Part shown: piece after piece, positions 47,412-59,057 of the stretch | How positions within the stretch are numbered: the stretch's first letter is position 1 | Layout of the letters: each line of letters begins with the position of its first letter | Assembly (NCBI GenBank): GCA_903813345.2 | Contig: CAIIXF020000008.1 | Span: 26,272,822 to 26,336,821, forward strand | Direction: 5' to 3' | Source: Owenia fusiformis | Lineage: Eukaryota > Annelida > Polychaeta > Sabellida > Oweniidae | DNA length: 64,000 nucleotides | Made by a program: the position numbers and the translations under genes | Notes under the pieces: model-generated | The model's input: the letters and a program-made list of their open reading frames with translations, nothing else | Told to the model about the DNA's origin: nothing | Databases searched by the model: none

Positions 47412-49023
47412 CATGCCCGTAGCCAGCTTTTTGTAAGGGGGTGCTCGAACCCCCCCCTGCAACCCCCCCCCAAAAAAAAATTCCCCATGCTAAACCAAGC
47501 CCCTTTGTATTGTAAAGAACCAAAATTTAGGCCAAAAATAAAAAAATCTTCACGTACGTTTTTTGAAAAGAAGCACGTAAATTATCGCAAACAATTTCAG
47601 ACGGTTATATCTTGGATTATGAATATTTCCTGACAATGAAGTCAGGTTTATATTTTAGATCCATTCATTATCTCAAAAGAAAATTATATACAGTAATAAT
47701 AAAGTCAAACAAACTCGGAGATATTTAACTAGCAATCAACCCATCAACACACTTTTTGAAGATGTTGACCTCATTTTCACCAAAAATGCAATCATTTTTT
47801 ATATTGTTTAATGCATTACTATTTTTATTTTAATGTATCAAATATTTCTTGAAAGAAAAACTTAATTGCTTTAAGATAAGTGTTCCCCCATGTTATTTCT
47901 CCATTGAAAATCTCATGCTATCCATTGGTTTCAGTTCATTTTGGTCATCCAAATTCAGTTTCTTTAAAGTCCCTGAAGCAATCAACTTTTCCTTTTAGGA
48001 AATAGAACGTGTCTCAAAACACATTCTAATTATGCATTCAACAATGTAATAAAAGGTTGCATTTTTGGTGAAAATTAGGTCAACAGTTTTGAAAAAGTAT
48101 GTTGATTGGTCCATTGCCCCTTCAATATCACTTAGGTCTGATTAATAAATTATCATTATATATACTTTTCTTGAAGATAATGAATGGATCTAAAAGATGC
48201 ACCCATGTTCATGATCAGAAAATATTCATAATTCAAGTTAGAATCGTTTGAAATTGTTTGCGATAACCTACGTGCTCCTTTGGCCTAAAACTGAAAAAAT
48301 AAGGCCCAAAAAGGTCAATTAGATCAAGTAATGCCCAAAATGGCCCACTAAAGAGGCCCTACAATATTTTTGGGCCAACATTTTTTTCTGGGCCCATCCT
48401 ATAGCCGCGTGGAAAACCTTTTAGGGCCCCAGAACCAAAACTTTGAAAATTTATGGCCCGTTTTTCGAGAATTTGGCCTAAAATTGAAAAATAAGGCCCA
48501 AAAAGGTCAATTAAAAAGGTCAAGAGAAAGGCCAACTAAAGAGGCCCAACAATATTTTTGGCCCAACATTTTTTTTCTAGGGCCGCACGTAAAATTTTTA
48601 GGGCCCTAATATCAAAATTCGGGCGAAAATTCTGAAAATTTATGGCCTGTTTTTTCTAAATTTGTCCTTAAATTGAAAAAAAATAAAGGCCAAAAAGGTC
48701 AATTTATGCCCCAAAGAGGCCCACTAGAGAGGCCCTACAATATTTTTGGGCCAATATTTTTTTCTGGGACCATCCTATGGCTGCGTGGAAAACCTTTTAG
48801 GGCCCTAGAACCAAAATTCGGGCCAAAATTTGGAAAATTTAAAGCCCGTTTTTGAAAATTTGGCCTTTAATTGAAAAAATAAGGCTCAAAACGGTCAAGT
48901 AATGCCCAAAAATGCCCACTAATGAGGCCCTACAATATTTTTGGGCCAACATTTTTTTCTAGGCCCATCCTAGGGGTTCCTCCTGAACCCCCAGAGCCCC
49001 CCCCCCCCCTGGCTACGGGCCTG
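47412..49023. mobile_element. hAT-like non-autonomous element with tandem core
   Basis: The ends CATGCCCGTAGCCAG and CTGGCTACGGGCCTG are inverted. C-runs lie inside both (47440-47470 and 48997-49008). The CAGG.GTAGCCAG end is a common hAT-type terminus. The core 48282-48965 holds four roughly 190-200 bp units (AGGCCCAAAAAGGTCAATTA, ACAATATTTTTGGGCCAACA, GCGTGGAAAACCTTTTAGGG). No clean 8-bp duplication could be set in the repetitive flank. Shorter relatives lie at 58487-58732 and 61789. Confidence 0.65.
48282..48965. repeat. About 195-bp tandem repeat, four copies
   Basis: Each copy has GGCCCTACAATATTTTTGGG, AACATTTTTTTCTGGGCCCA and a CTGAAAATTTATGGCCCGTT-like phrase. GGCC/AATATT-rich; small frames here are artefacts. 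Confidence 0.8.
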
Positions 49024-49339
49024 TTGCCATACCTCAAAAGTCATAATATGGCGTACATTCTCATACCAGATCCTCAAATTTGGGTCCATTGCCATACCAA
49101 ATGTCAAAAAAGGAACCCCATGTGCGCCGAGGATCCCATCAATGTTTATATACAGTGAACCTCCCGGGATCCCAGCATAGTTACTTGTAATGAGCATGTA
49201 TTTAGCACGTGTTCCTTCCATTTTGCTGATTGGTTGAGAAAAGGTCAGCACGGTAGATTGGAAATTACCCATGCTGTCACAGGCACCAATCTTCAGGGCA
49301 GGGTTGCCAAACTGTAATATAGTCTATACTAGGCAGACT
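49024..49339. other. Spacer with the resumed CCATACCA tract
   Basis: Continuation of the 47105-47411 repeat, then unassigned sequence. Confidence 0.45.
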
Positions 49340-49990
49340 GTAGTTTATAACTAGACTCTGTGGGCAGGGTAGATCCATGTTGAATTTCATTTCTACATGT
49401 TTACAGCACATGTGTCCTGCAATCTGATTGGTCATGAGGCGGAGCGCGGATCATTTTACGTTTGCAGTAATATCTTGCCAAAATAGCAGGATTGAGGTAT
49501 GAAATTTGATTTTCTAGATACTTTAGGATTACTCGAGTCTCTAGCCAATACTTGGCTAGAGGGGATTGCATCTGGAATACTGTGAACTCTATTTGAAAAA
49601 GCTTGCCGTGGTGTCATAAATTTATTGAATATTTTAAAAATCGCCAGATAAATAAATCATTAATCAAACCGGACCAAGCTCAAATCCTTGATGAGATATG
49701 ACATGATTTCATCAGGATTTCGTCTAAAATTAAAACAAAATGGCTCCAAGAAAAATGGCGATGTTCGAAAACTGGACGAAATGTCGTTAACGTCTGACAT
49801 TAGTAACTGGCTGTAAATTCTAAGTTAGCGATCCAGAAGATGTGAACTAATACACTGATCACTTTATGTGTGTTTTGGAATTTTTGGTGAGGTAATAAGA
49901 CTAAAACTCGCAATTCAAATTGTGATGTGGAAAAATGGCGGACATATGATTTCAAATTTTATGATTACGACATGACCATTTGTTCATGCA
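49340..49990 (+). repeat. Dispersed repeat family B, long copy
   Basis: It starts GTAGTTTATAACTAGACTCT then GTGGGCAGGGTA and later shows GTGAACTAATACACTGATCA, CTTTATGTGTGTTTTGGAA, AAAAATGGCGGACATATGAT and TTACGACATGACC. All correspond to phrases at 19790-20180. Confidence 0.55.
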
Positions 49991-51096
49991 GGAATATATC
50001 TGTACTGGAAGGCCACGATACAGTGGCCTTAGAAGAAGGTAACTTTAGGATCATAAAGATGTGAAATATCCATTTGAAAAACATCAATATTTTTGATGAA
50101 AAAGATTCTGCACTTGTAATTTTAGATAATGATATGAAGAAAATTCTGTTCACTGAGCATCTGTACTGTTCTAGGGTATGCCAGGGTTACATGAGTCTCT
50201 ACATGTAGCCAATACGTTTTGGAATGAATACTCTATTTATTTTGAAAAGAAACAATTCTTCTTTATTTATATTTAGACTGTGCATAGACAGGTTTGTTAA
50301 ACTGCTGCCCCTACCTAGGTGGATTTCCACCTACCTACAGTGTACCCACCAGCCAGGCAGGATCTGATTTCATTTTATGTGCTGGTATTTTTCTTTTACT
50401 GGGGCAAAAGGAGATAATTTTAGGCAAAACGGGACACCCCATGCACAAGTTAAAGAGATCATGTCTCCTAAAAACACAATTAGAGTAACCCCCTGATTTT
50501 TTCGTGTTATTTGATGTAAAACAAGTTTGTTTATCAACTTATCAATTCTGAGGCTTGAATTAATTCGTTAACAGTATCAATTCAATGATTGTTCCTTGCC
50601 ATGAATTTCCACTTACATCAATAGAAATTAAAATCTAAAAAGCCAGCTCAAAGTTCCAGTCTAATTGGCTTTTTCTTTCAGATTATTTTGGCTTAGAGAA
50701 GCCATATTTATTACTTCTAAGGGGTTACAATATAGATAAATCTCCAAAAAACATTGTGTTCTGTTTTCAACTTATTGCGTTCAATTCTGACAGTTGGTTG
50801 TTCTTTTGGTTGTCCTGTTGATATCCTCAATATATTGTCGATATCGTGCTTATGATTTGGTCTCAAGATATATCTAAGGTATATATGATGTTTTATGAGC
50901 AATTATATTGGGACATTACTGATTGTCCAGAATAGAAATCTGGACGACTCGATCTCTTTAAATTAAACACCATTTTTCGGTTATATATTAGTGATGCACC
51001 ATTAAATGCATTTCAACTCATTATCTTTCCAAAGTATGAAATGAAGATTATTTTTGACATTATTTTTTTATTCTAAATGATAACTCAGATGCAGTG
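49991..51096. other. Spacer, nothing recognised
   Basis: No gene supported; short open frames lack family features. Confidence 0.45.
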
Positions 51097-51420
51097 CTCA
51101 GATGTGGGTAGGTAAAAAAGTTACCAGTTTCACCACCAGGTGGCTCATTCGGGTCAGATAGCATGGCGGGTATAGTAGAACGTTCCCTTTAACTTAAATA
51201 TTATCAGTTTTAGTGGTTCAATTTTTATATCACTCTTATGTATCTAATAGTTTTGCAAATTGAAATATGTCCAGTAAAAGAGAATATTATCTGTCCAATA
51301 CAAGATATTTCACTTTTTGTGATTTTATAACATTGGGCCTATGGGGAATCTCCCTGAACTAGAAATCACATTTTCTCAAAAATTAAATTTTCAAAGACGA
51401 TAAACAATTTCAAATTTTCA
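51097..51420 (+). repeat. Relative of the 42234-42630 element
   Basis: TTACCAGTTTCACCACCAGG, ATCAGTTTTAGTGGTTCA and AAATATGTCCAGTAAAAGA match 42234-42440. The terminal inverted repeat is lost on the right. Confidence 0.6.
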
Positions 51421-51700
51421 GGGATGAATCTTTTTATGAAAATCTTGAACTGAGCTAGTCTTTAGAAATTCAGGGTAAATGTAAAGGTGGCCATTTTGGA
51501 TTTTCTGTCCTAAAATCTTGTCTGTTAAGTCTTGTCTACATATGTATGTGTTTCCAGGCGAACCATATGACAGATCGATTTTAAATTTTCAGGCATGATT
51601 CTTTATATGAAATCCCAAACTGACTAGCTTTTTGGCATTCTTGTTGGTGAATATTAAGGTGGCCATTTTGGACATTTTGTCCTATAATTTTGTCTCTTCA
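51407..51700 (+). repeat. Two diverged tandem units of about 170 bp
   Basis: AAATTTTCAGGGATGAATCT / AAATTTTCAGGCATGATTCT and GGTGGCCATTTTGGATTTTC / GGTGGCCATTTTGGACATTT recur in order. Confidence 0.65.
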
Positions 51701-52339
51701 CCTGATTATAGTGTTGGGCATTCAGGATGAAAAATCTATGTAGGAGCCGATCACCCATTGGTGGTGACAATTTGTACTTTGTGTCTTTGTATGTTGTTGA
51801 AACCCGAATTGTATGGGTTTAGCAATACTTTATATTAGGGGAGACACATTTGGTAGATGTGACCATTGGCTCAGAACCCTCAAAAAGCCCATGATGAGAC
51901 CTGAATGTCACATAACTGGGGTGTTGTTTTAAGATGTGTATGATACATCGAATAGATGGCGTTATTATTACGTATATTAGTAGCAGAACAAATTCTGCTA
52001 TTCATTCAAATGTTACTGCTGTTAATATTATTAATGAGAGAGTGTTAGGGCAATTTGTGATGACAGGTAAAACAGGTTATAATATCCAGTTTCAGGTAGT
52101 AAACTTTTTCACTGTTCATATTAACAAATAAACAATAGGTTGATTTATGCTTGAAACCACTAATATACTTATAACTAGTATTTGATGTTTTTAATGTTGT
52201 TTTGTTTCATTGGAATATATGTATATGATACAAAAATTATACACGCCTTGATCAAAATGACTTTTTGGCTTAGTGATGTAGGCTAGCCACTCTTGTAACA
52301 TGTTAAAGAGAAATACTTATTGGTATACTATTTTAAATT
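51701..52339. other. Spacer, nothing recognised
   Basis: Contains CACCCATTGGTGGTGACA near 51750, similar to the terminus of the satellite-bearing element. No gene. Confidence 0.45.
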
Positions 52340-52805
52340 CTGACCTTCCTTTAAAATGCAATATTTTTGCATATATTATCTTTTCCATTTACAACTGTCA
52401 AGACAAATGCTAAATGATATTAAGTTGATGTGGTTATAAACTGTTTTTTTCTGCATCATTTCAAAGCACAACCATTTTATTAGCTGGTAAGAATTTATTT
52501 AAAAAGGTACACTCAATTCTGACCACAGTCTACTGCGTACCAGGCGACAATTGTGACTCTAGGCCACTGAGTTTTTTCTGACTTTGTGTGAATTTAATGT
52601 TTATTATTTTCAATGTTCTAATTGATATTCTAAATTTAGAAATTTTTGAACAACCAAAGAAAAAATCCTCATAATGATACATTTATCATGTGTATTTATA
52701 CACAACATTTGCCCCATTTGTTCATTATTGTATATTTTCTCAAAATATCATTATCAGGTACCCAAAACAACCCACAATTGCTATCTAAAGAAAGGCACAG
52801 GTTTA
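52340..52805. repeat. Degraded relative of the TTAA element 33886-34372
   Basis: It shares the order TGCATATATTATCTTTTCC, TTTTTTTCTGCAT, ACATTTATC.TGTGTATTT, ACATTTGCCCCATTTGTTCA and CCCAAAACAACCCACAATTG with 33905-34372. The end GGCACAGGTTT corresponds to the family terminus. The downstream edge of the sulfotransferase duplication falls inside it. Confidence 0.55.
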
Positions 52806-53062
52806 ACAAAAATAGTAAACGGACATGCAGAATGCAGATGGTAAGGACTCTGTTGAATACTGTTGTTAGTAATACATGTATGTTGATTAACCTTGATAAC
52901 GCTAGTACCAAAAATATATAAATATAAAGAGATAAAACAAAATAATTGAGAATTCCATTTATATATTTTTAGTTTTTTTACAAACATGTACAAAATGTGC
53001 ATGTAAATACCAAGTATCATATTATTTGCAAGTTACAAACACTGGAAAGATTCTGTTATATT

Positions 53063-55248
53063 TTATTGTGTTTCATATTCATAACCAAACAGTTCAAAAT
53101 CATATTTGTATATGTCATAGATTTTCTTGATCATATCACTAGGCAGTTGTTTTAACATGTTTTTCCTAAGTTCTGCTTTGCTAATTCTATATCCATTTGA
53201 AGTTTGATAAAGTTTTAGGAAAAGTGCATATAGTCGTTCTCTGGTGTAGAAATCTGGGTCAGGATTCAGAGTTGGTAGCACTGCACTTTGACTTATATAG
53301 CCCCTAGCAACAAGGCCTTGGAAGGTCCTGACTATTAAATCCTGCATACTGAATTGACACGTCCCATTTTTCTTTTGAATTTCTGAGTAACCCCTGAGTA
53401 GAATGTCAACCTCTCGTGTTATGATGTCACTAGTGTGTTCATCATGCTGTAGATTAGTTGCACCTATTTTCCTTAAGAAATAATTAGTGTCTTCATTGAA
53501 AGTTTCTAAATGTGCTATGACATCATATTTCAGATCCTTACATAGGTTACAATTCTTGTATAGGGGGCGCCAGTGTTTTTCAAAGCTTTTGTGTTTGTTA
53601 TCCTGTTGTATGATAAATCCTAGAAATTCTTTAAATGATATATCACATATACATTGAGGTATCGTCGTGTTTTTTTTAGTTGATATCTCATCGCTTTCAT
53701 TAAAGGATTTAACTGTTGATATGTTATCCATTGACACTTTATCACTTCTGTAGAGGTTGAATATTGTACCCACTATGTTTTTCCTACACCAGTATGATGG
53801 GTTAAAGCTGTACATTTTGTCCCAATATGCAGATATAAGCGGATTAATTGGATCTCGTACAATTATAATTCTAGTGTAATTTTCTATTTTTTTCAACATT
53901 TTTACATCTATGTCATCTTGTTTAACAATATATGTTCTCACATCGCCAATGCTATGTGCTTCTATTGCCTGTATTTTGTAAGGATTGGATATGTTTTTTT
54001 CAAGGCTATATAGAATTCTTTTGAAAGTGCTACTGCCCACCTTTGGAATGTTACAATATACAAAAGGATATTGTTTTCCAACCATAATGGAACGACCTTG
54101 GATATTGTTCTTTGAAATATTTGGGTGTTTGGCACACATTTTCTCCAACTGGAGGCGTCTTTCTTTGAGGATCTTCATTGTTGACAACTCAGCTGACTTG
54201 ACTTTGGGCAATTTAGTTGGCATATTCCAGTCCTTAATTTTGTACTGTGGATTCAATTCAAAGATTTCTGAAATTAAAATGGAAGACATATTGTTGACTG
54301 TCTGGGCAGTATCCAAATTGCTTGTTATGGAAAACAACTGAATAGAGAGATTATGTTGATACTTAATGATACTTGATTTTTTAAATACTTGGAAACATGC
54401 CACATAACATTTAAAGTATAATATGCTAGCTATCCTGGCAATTTTTATATATTTTGTTTTATTTAAGATGAATAAAATAAATGATAATATTTTAAAACTT
54501 TTCAACATATTACTGAAATAAGGTATGCATTTGGGGATTTTTAGAGAATAGACATGACAAAGAATGATATGAGCCAAAAATATCTTAAAATTGAAACTTT
54601 CTGTTAAAACCCCCATATAAAGTTTTAATCATACCCATATAAAGTTCTAGTCTTATCCATTGCTATCAAAAATGTGATGTGTAAAACTTTTTTTAGTTTC
54701 AAAAAGTGGTTTTTGAAGCTCTTTTTGTTCAAAAAATTGTGAATATATTTAAAACTAGATTTTATAGGTCAGATTGACGTTGAAATTTTTTCAAAAAATG
54801 TTTGCCACTTGAGTGACATCAATATGAAGTCACTTATGTTGAAAAATATTTTTAAAACATTAAAGTGGCAAATAATGCATCGTTTGTTGAATCTTCGAAT
54901 TATTTTAAAAAGGTAATGCATTTTGCGCTGTATTGTGGAATATTCGATGATTTTATTTGAAAAAATGGCATGGTTTGAATATTTGAGAAATAAAAAGTTG
55001 ACAACAATTTTCAAAAATAATTAATGGATGATAAAAACATATTTAACCATCTAAATATTACCTTAAATATTTTATATTACAAATTTATATACATACTTTT
55101 CAATGTTGTAATATTTTGGTTTATTTAATTTAGATTATGATAATTATTCCTTTTTATTATTATACATATTGTACTTACCAATAATCAGCGTGGTTCCTAT
55201 GAAGAGACACACCGTCAATGCCACTTTGTGTAAACTTGTTCCACACAT
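53063..55248 (-). CDS. Carbohydrate sulfotransferase (CHST8-14 / Sulfotransfer_2 type), two exons
   Basis: Golgi type II enzyme that would move sulfate from PAPS to a glycan. Proposed exon 1 is 55248-55179 (MCGTSLHKVALTVCLFIG then TTLII), a short cytoplasmic start and membrane anchor ending at donor GTAAGT. Exon 2 runs from about 54297 (phase-matched acceptor CAGACAG) to the TAA at 53063, giving about 434 aa. Catalytic-domain motifs are FVYCNIPKVGSSTFKRILYS (5'-phosphosulfate loop) and RIIIVRDPINPLISAYWDK (3'-phosphate loop; Arg and Ser kept, but the usual ERL/DRL is NPL). Also seen are CICDISFKEFLGFI, HWRPLYKNCNLCKDLKYDVI and ETFNEDTNYFLRKIG. The frame stays open upstream to 54616 by chance. 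The exon-2 acceptor is the weak point. A broken copy lies at 56781-58016. Confidence 0.8.
54604..55045. mobile_element. TTAA-family element in the sulfotransferase intron
   Basis: It begins TTAAAACCCCCATATAAAGT and follows 41393-42210 through CAAAAAGTGGTTTTTGAAG, TTTTGTTCAAAAAATTGTGA and TTTTTCAAAAAATGTTTGCC. The right end is degraded. Confidence 0.65.
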
Positions 55249-55751
55249 TTTCAATTTGTTATTGTGTCTATTAGATCCAGTCTGACATGCAATACACACC
55301 TAGCTGATGTATTTCCAATATATTCAGCTTTTTGGTATTTACCAATAAGCAAAGTTTTTAAAGGAGTATAGAGAAGCTGTCTGTCTATTGGTCTGTTTGT
55401 GTTTTGGCCGTAACTGAAATCAACCAGTGTAATTTAACTCAAATACTACAGGCTGATGTTATGGGAAAAGAATCTGTTTAAGGGGGCTTTCCAATATGGC
55501 AGCTTAAAGAGAAATGCATATCGTTTAGCAAATCGAACGCTCATTCGTGGTGTTCCATTTAGTATAAAAGGCCCGATTCCAGAATAAAACTCAAGGCTAA
55601 GCAGGATAAAGTCAATGTGAAATGACCTCTGCCTGATTGTTTTTAGCATATGATATTTCAATAAGTAAGCTTTATATGTGTAGTTTACAGTTTCTATACA
55701 AATTCTAAATGGCCTCATTTTTTGCTAAAATCTATTTTTAGAAAAATATTA
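55249..55751. other. Sulfotransferase 5' flank, nothing else recognised
   Basis: Upstream of the proposed start on the minus strand. No gene is seen. Confidence 0.4.
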
Positions 55752-55900
55752 ATTTGATCTGGCGCACAGCGGGCATAGTAGAAAGTTCCCTTTAGCTTAA
55801 ATTACATCTGTTTTAGTGGTTCAATTTCCATATAACCAACGTATCTAATAGTTATGCAAATTAAAATATGTCCAGTAAAAGAAAATGTTATCTGATTTTC
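55752..55900 (+). repeat. Relative of the 42234-42630 element, partial
   Basis: GTAGAAAGTTCCCTTTAGCT, TTTTAGTGGTTCAATTTCC and AAATATGTCCAGTAAAAGA match 51170-51300. Confidence 0.6.
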
Positions 55901-56185
55901 AAACAATTTTCGAAACCATATTTGTAGATGTAATTTTACATGTAGATTTCAAAAATGACATCATTTTGACTGACACTCCATCCCTGCTTTTTCAATATTT
56001 GTTGCATCGATATTTAATATCTTGCGTTTTGACACACAGTTAACCCCCTTAGAAGTAATTCCTTTTAGATAAAGTGTAAAACAATATTTCTCATGTTATT
56101 TTCACTCCTCCATTGCTTTCAGCTTAATTTTGGTCACCCACATTGGATATCTTTCAAACCCCTGAAGAAATTACTAATTCCTTTA
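55901..56185. other. Spacer similar to the interior of 47412-49023
   Basis: CATGTTATTT..CTCC.TTG and TTTTGGTCA.CCA.ATT phrases resemble 47890-47990. No gene. Confidence 0.4.
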
Positions 56186-56346
56186 AAGGCCCCATATAAA
56201 GTTTAAACCACTTTGGCTTATATTGTAGTCTTACCCAATGTTATAAAATTTTGATATGTGAAACTTTTTTTTTCAAATTTCAAAAAGTGGTTTTTAAAAG
56301 ACTTTTTGTTCCAAAATTTGTGAATTTATTTAAAACCAACTTTTAG
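56186..56346. mobile_element. TTAA-family element, truncated at the duplication edge
   Basis: TTTAAAGGCCCCATATAAAG and following sequence match 41390-41550 closely, then stop abruptly at TTTTAG where sequence shared with 52606 onward begins. Confidence 0.7.
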
Positions 56347-58114
56347 ATTTTCAATGTTCTAATTAATATTCTAAATTTAGAAATTTTTGAACAACCGAAG
56401 AAAAAAAACTCATAATGATACATTTATCGTGTGTATTGACACAACATTTCCCCCATTTGTTCATTATACCCAAAACAACCCACAATTGCTATCTAAAGAA
56501 AGGCACAGGTTTAACAAGTTAAAATAGTAAACGGACATGCAGATGATAAGGACTCTGTTGAATACTGTTGTTAGTAATACATTTACATGTATGTTGATTA
56601 ACCTTGATGACACTAGTACCCAAAATATAATAATAAAAAGAGATAAAACAAAATAATTGAGAATTCCATTTATATATTTTTATAGTTTTAGTTTTTAACA
56701 AACATGTACAAAATGTACATGTAAATACCAAGTATCATATTATTTGTAAGTTACAAACACTGGAATGATTCTGTTATATTTTATTGTGTTTCATATTCAT
56801 AACCAAACAGTTCAAAATCATATTTGTATATGTCATAGATTTTCTTGATCATATCACTAGGCAGTTGTTTTAACATGTTTTTCCTAAGTTCTGCTTTGCT
56901 AATTCTATATCCATTTGAAGTTTGATAAAGTTTTAGGAAAAGTGCATATAGTCGTTCTCTGGTGTAGAAATCTGGGTCAGGATTCAGAGTTGGTAGCACT
57001 GCACTTTGACTTATATAGCCCCTAGCAACAAGGCCTGTGGAAGGTCCTGACTATTAAATCCTGCATACTGAATTGACACGTCCCATTTTTCTTTTGAATT
57101 TCTGAGTAACCCCGGAGTAGGATGTCAACCTCTCGTGTTATGATGTCACTAGTGTGTTCATCATGCTGTAGATTAGTTGCACCTATTTTCCTTAAGAAAT
57201 AATATGTATCTTCATTGAAAGTTTCTAAATGTGCTATGACATCATATTTCAGATCCTTACATGGGTTACAATTCTTGTATAGGGGGCGCCAGTGTTTGTC
57301 AAAGTTTTTGTGTTTGTTATCCTGTTCTATGATAAATCCTAGAAATTCTTTAAATGATATATCACATATGCATTGAGGTATCGTCGTGTTTTTTTTAGTT
57401 GATATCTCATCGCTTTCATTAAAGGATTTAACTGTTGATATGTTATCCATTGACACTTTTTCACTTCTGTAGAGGTTGAATATCGTACTCGCAATGCTCT
57501 TCCTACACCAGAATGTTGGGTTAAGGCTGTACATTTTGTCCCAATATGCAGATATAAGCCGATCAATTGGATCTCGTACAATTATAATTCTAGTGTAATT
57601 TTCTATTTTTTTCAACATTTTTACATCTATGTCATCTTGTTTAACAATATATGTTCCCACATCGCCATTACCATGTACTGCTATTGCCTGCATTTTGTAA
57701 GGATTGGATATGTTTTTTTCAAGGCTATATAGAACTCTTTTGAAAGTGCTACTGCCCACCTTTGGGATGTCACAATATACAAAAGGATATTGTTTTCCAA
57801 CCATAATGGAACTACCTTTAATATTATTCTTTGAAATATTTGGGTGTTTGGCACACATTTTCTCCAACTGGAGGCGTCTTTCTTTGAGGATCTTCATTGT
57901 TGACAACTCAGCTGATTTGAATTTGGACAATTTAGTTGGCATATTCCAGTCCTTAATTTTGTACTGTGGATTCAATTCAAAGATTTCTGAAATTAAAATG
58001 GAAGACATATTGTTGACTGTCTGGGGAGTATCCAAATTGCTTGTTATGGAAAACAACTTAATAGAGAGATTTTGTTGATACTTGATTTTTTAAATACTTG
58101 GAAACATGCCACAT
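56347..58114 (-). repeat. Segmental duplicate of 52606-54404
   Basis: About 1.8 kb aligned by eye at well over 90% identity, including 3' flank, exon 2 and the start of the intron. It lacks the membrane-anchor exon, and the gap to copy 1 is filled with repeats. Confidence 0.85.
56781..58016 (-). pseudogene. Sulfotransferase tandem copy, partial and frameshifted
   Basis: Copy of exon 2 of the gene at 53063-55248. One extra base near 57036 (GGCCTGTGG against GGCCTTGG) breaks the frame after DLIVRTF; the last 70 or so residues continue in another frame (LPTLNPDPDFYTRERLYALF ... GYEYETQ). No anchor exon is found upstream. Oddly, its 3'-phosphate loop, VRDPIDRLISAYWDK, is nearer the family pattern than that of the intact copy. 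Differences are concentrated around RLISAYWDKMYSLNPTFWCR. It is likely non-functional. Confidence 0.8.
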
Positions 58115-58352
58115 ACACAAGACAAAATCGTATGGAATAAATTGTAATACGATGGTTATTAAGCTTGTTATTATGGTCTTACTAGTGGTTATTATTGAGT
58201 AATGGTACAGGTATCCGATATGGTATTGCAGCTTACACTTAAGTAATGGTACACGTATCCTTGGATTTTAGGCCCGAATACCGAGGTTTATTTTTTTGAT
58301 TATCGTGTATTATTATTTTGTGTTAATATTAGTTAACCATCTAACTATTGGC
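58115..58352. other. Spacer, nothing recognised
   Basis: No gene; ACTTAAGTAATGGTACA-like short repeats at 58197-58260. Confidence 0.4.
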
Positions 58353-58443
58353 TACCATTTGCATTCGTTTGACATCACTTCTTAAAATAGAGCTTCGTCT
58401 TCGTCTTGTAGTTTAACTACATGTAGACTCTGCACGCAGGGTA
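58353..58443 (+). repeat. Dispersed repeat family B, 90-bp head
   Basis: TACCATTTGCATTCGTTTGA ... AGACTCTGCACGCAGGGTAA, as at 19738-19816. Confidence 0.7.
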
Positions 58444-58486
58444 ACTATTGGCATGATATTGATAACCTTGTTATATTAATATAGCG

Positions 58487-58732
58487 CATAGGCGTAGCCA
58501 GGGGGATGCGATGGGATGCGGTCGCACCCCCCCCTCCATAACCAATGAAAATAGAACCATTAGATAGAAGAGAAAAGTCTTAAAATGCTTTTTTTGAAGC
58601 TTCTAGCTCGATTTTGAACGAAGTTGCACCAATTTTTGTAAAATTCAAAACAAATCTTCAAAAACATTTTTAATGCCACGATCGCACCCCTTCCCCCCCC
58701 CCCCCCCCGACTGAAAGCTGGCTTCGCCACTG
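58487..58732. mobile_element. hAT-like MITE, 246 bp
   Basis: CATAGGCGTAGCCAGGGGG is inverted against GCTGGCTTCGCCACTG, with GCACCCC and a long C-run (58692-58708) inside. Non-coding relative of 47412-49023. Confidence 0.65.
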
Positions 58733-58967
58733 TAACGTGTAATCAATACGCTACATTTTGTATGTTCAATTTGTATACTAAAAACTGTTATTAATCCACA
58801 GATTTAGATGAAGACAAGATAAAAATCCGAATCAAGAATGAAAAGGTGTCTAAGTATATAAATCTTAAGGGTAATGCATATTTGAATTAAACAGAGGCGG
58901 GTTAATTTATATTGTACTATGAATTACGCTATTATTCAAAATTGCAGCTAAGATGCCTGTTTTATGA

Positions 58968-59057
58968 TACCCTGCGTGCAGAGTCTAGTTAAACTACGTA
59001 TACACTATAACGAAGCTCTCTTTTAAAAGAAGTGAAGTCAAACGAATGCAAAGGGTA
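58968..59057 (-). repeat. Dispersed repeat family B, 90-bp head (inverted)
   Basis: TACCCTGCGTGCAGAGTCTA ... AACGAATGCAAAGGGTA. Confidence 0.75.

Noticed and set aside
54298-54616. N-terminal extension of the sulfotransferase to give 517 residues
   Set aside because: The extra residues are AT-rich intron-like sequence without an anchor; an upstream exon with a membrane anchor and a donor site explains the N-terminus better. Not excluded by transcripts.
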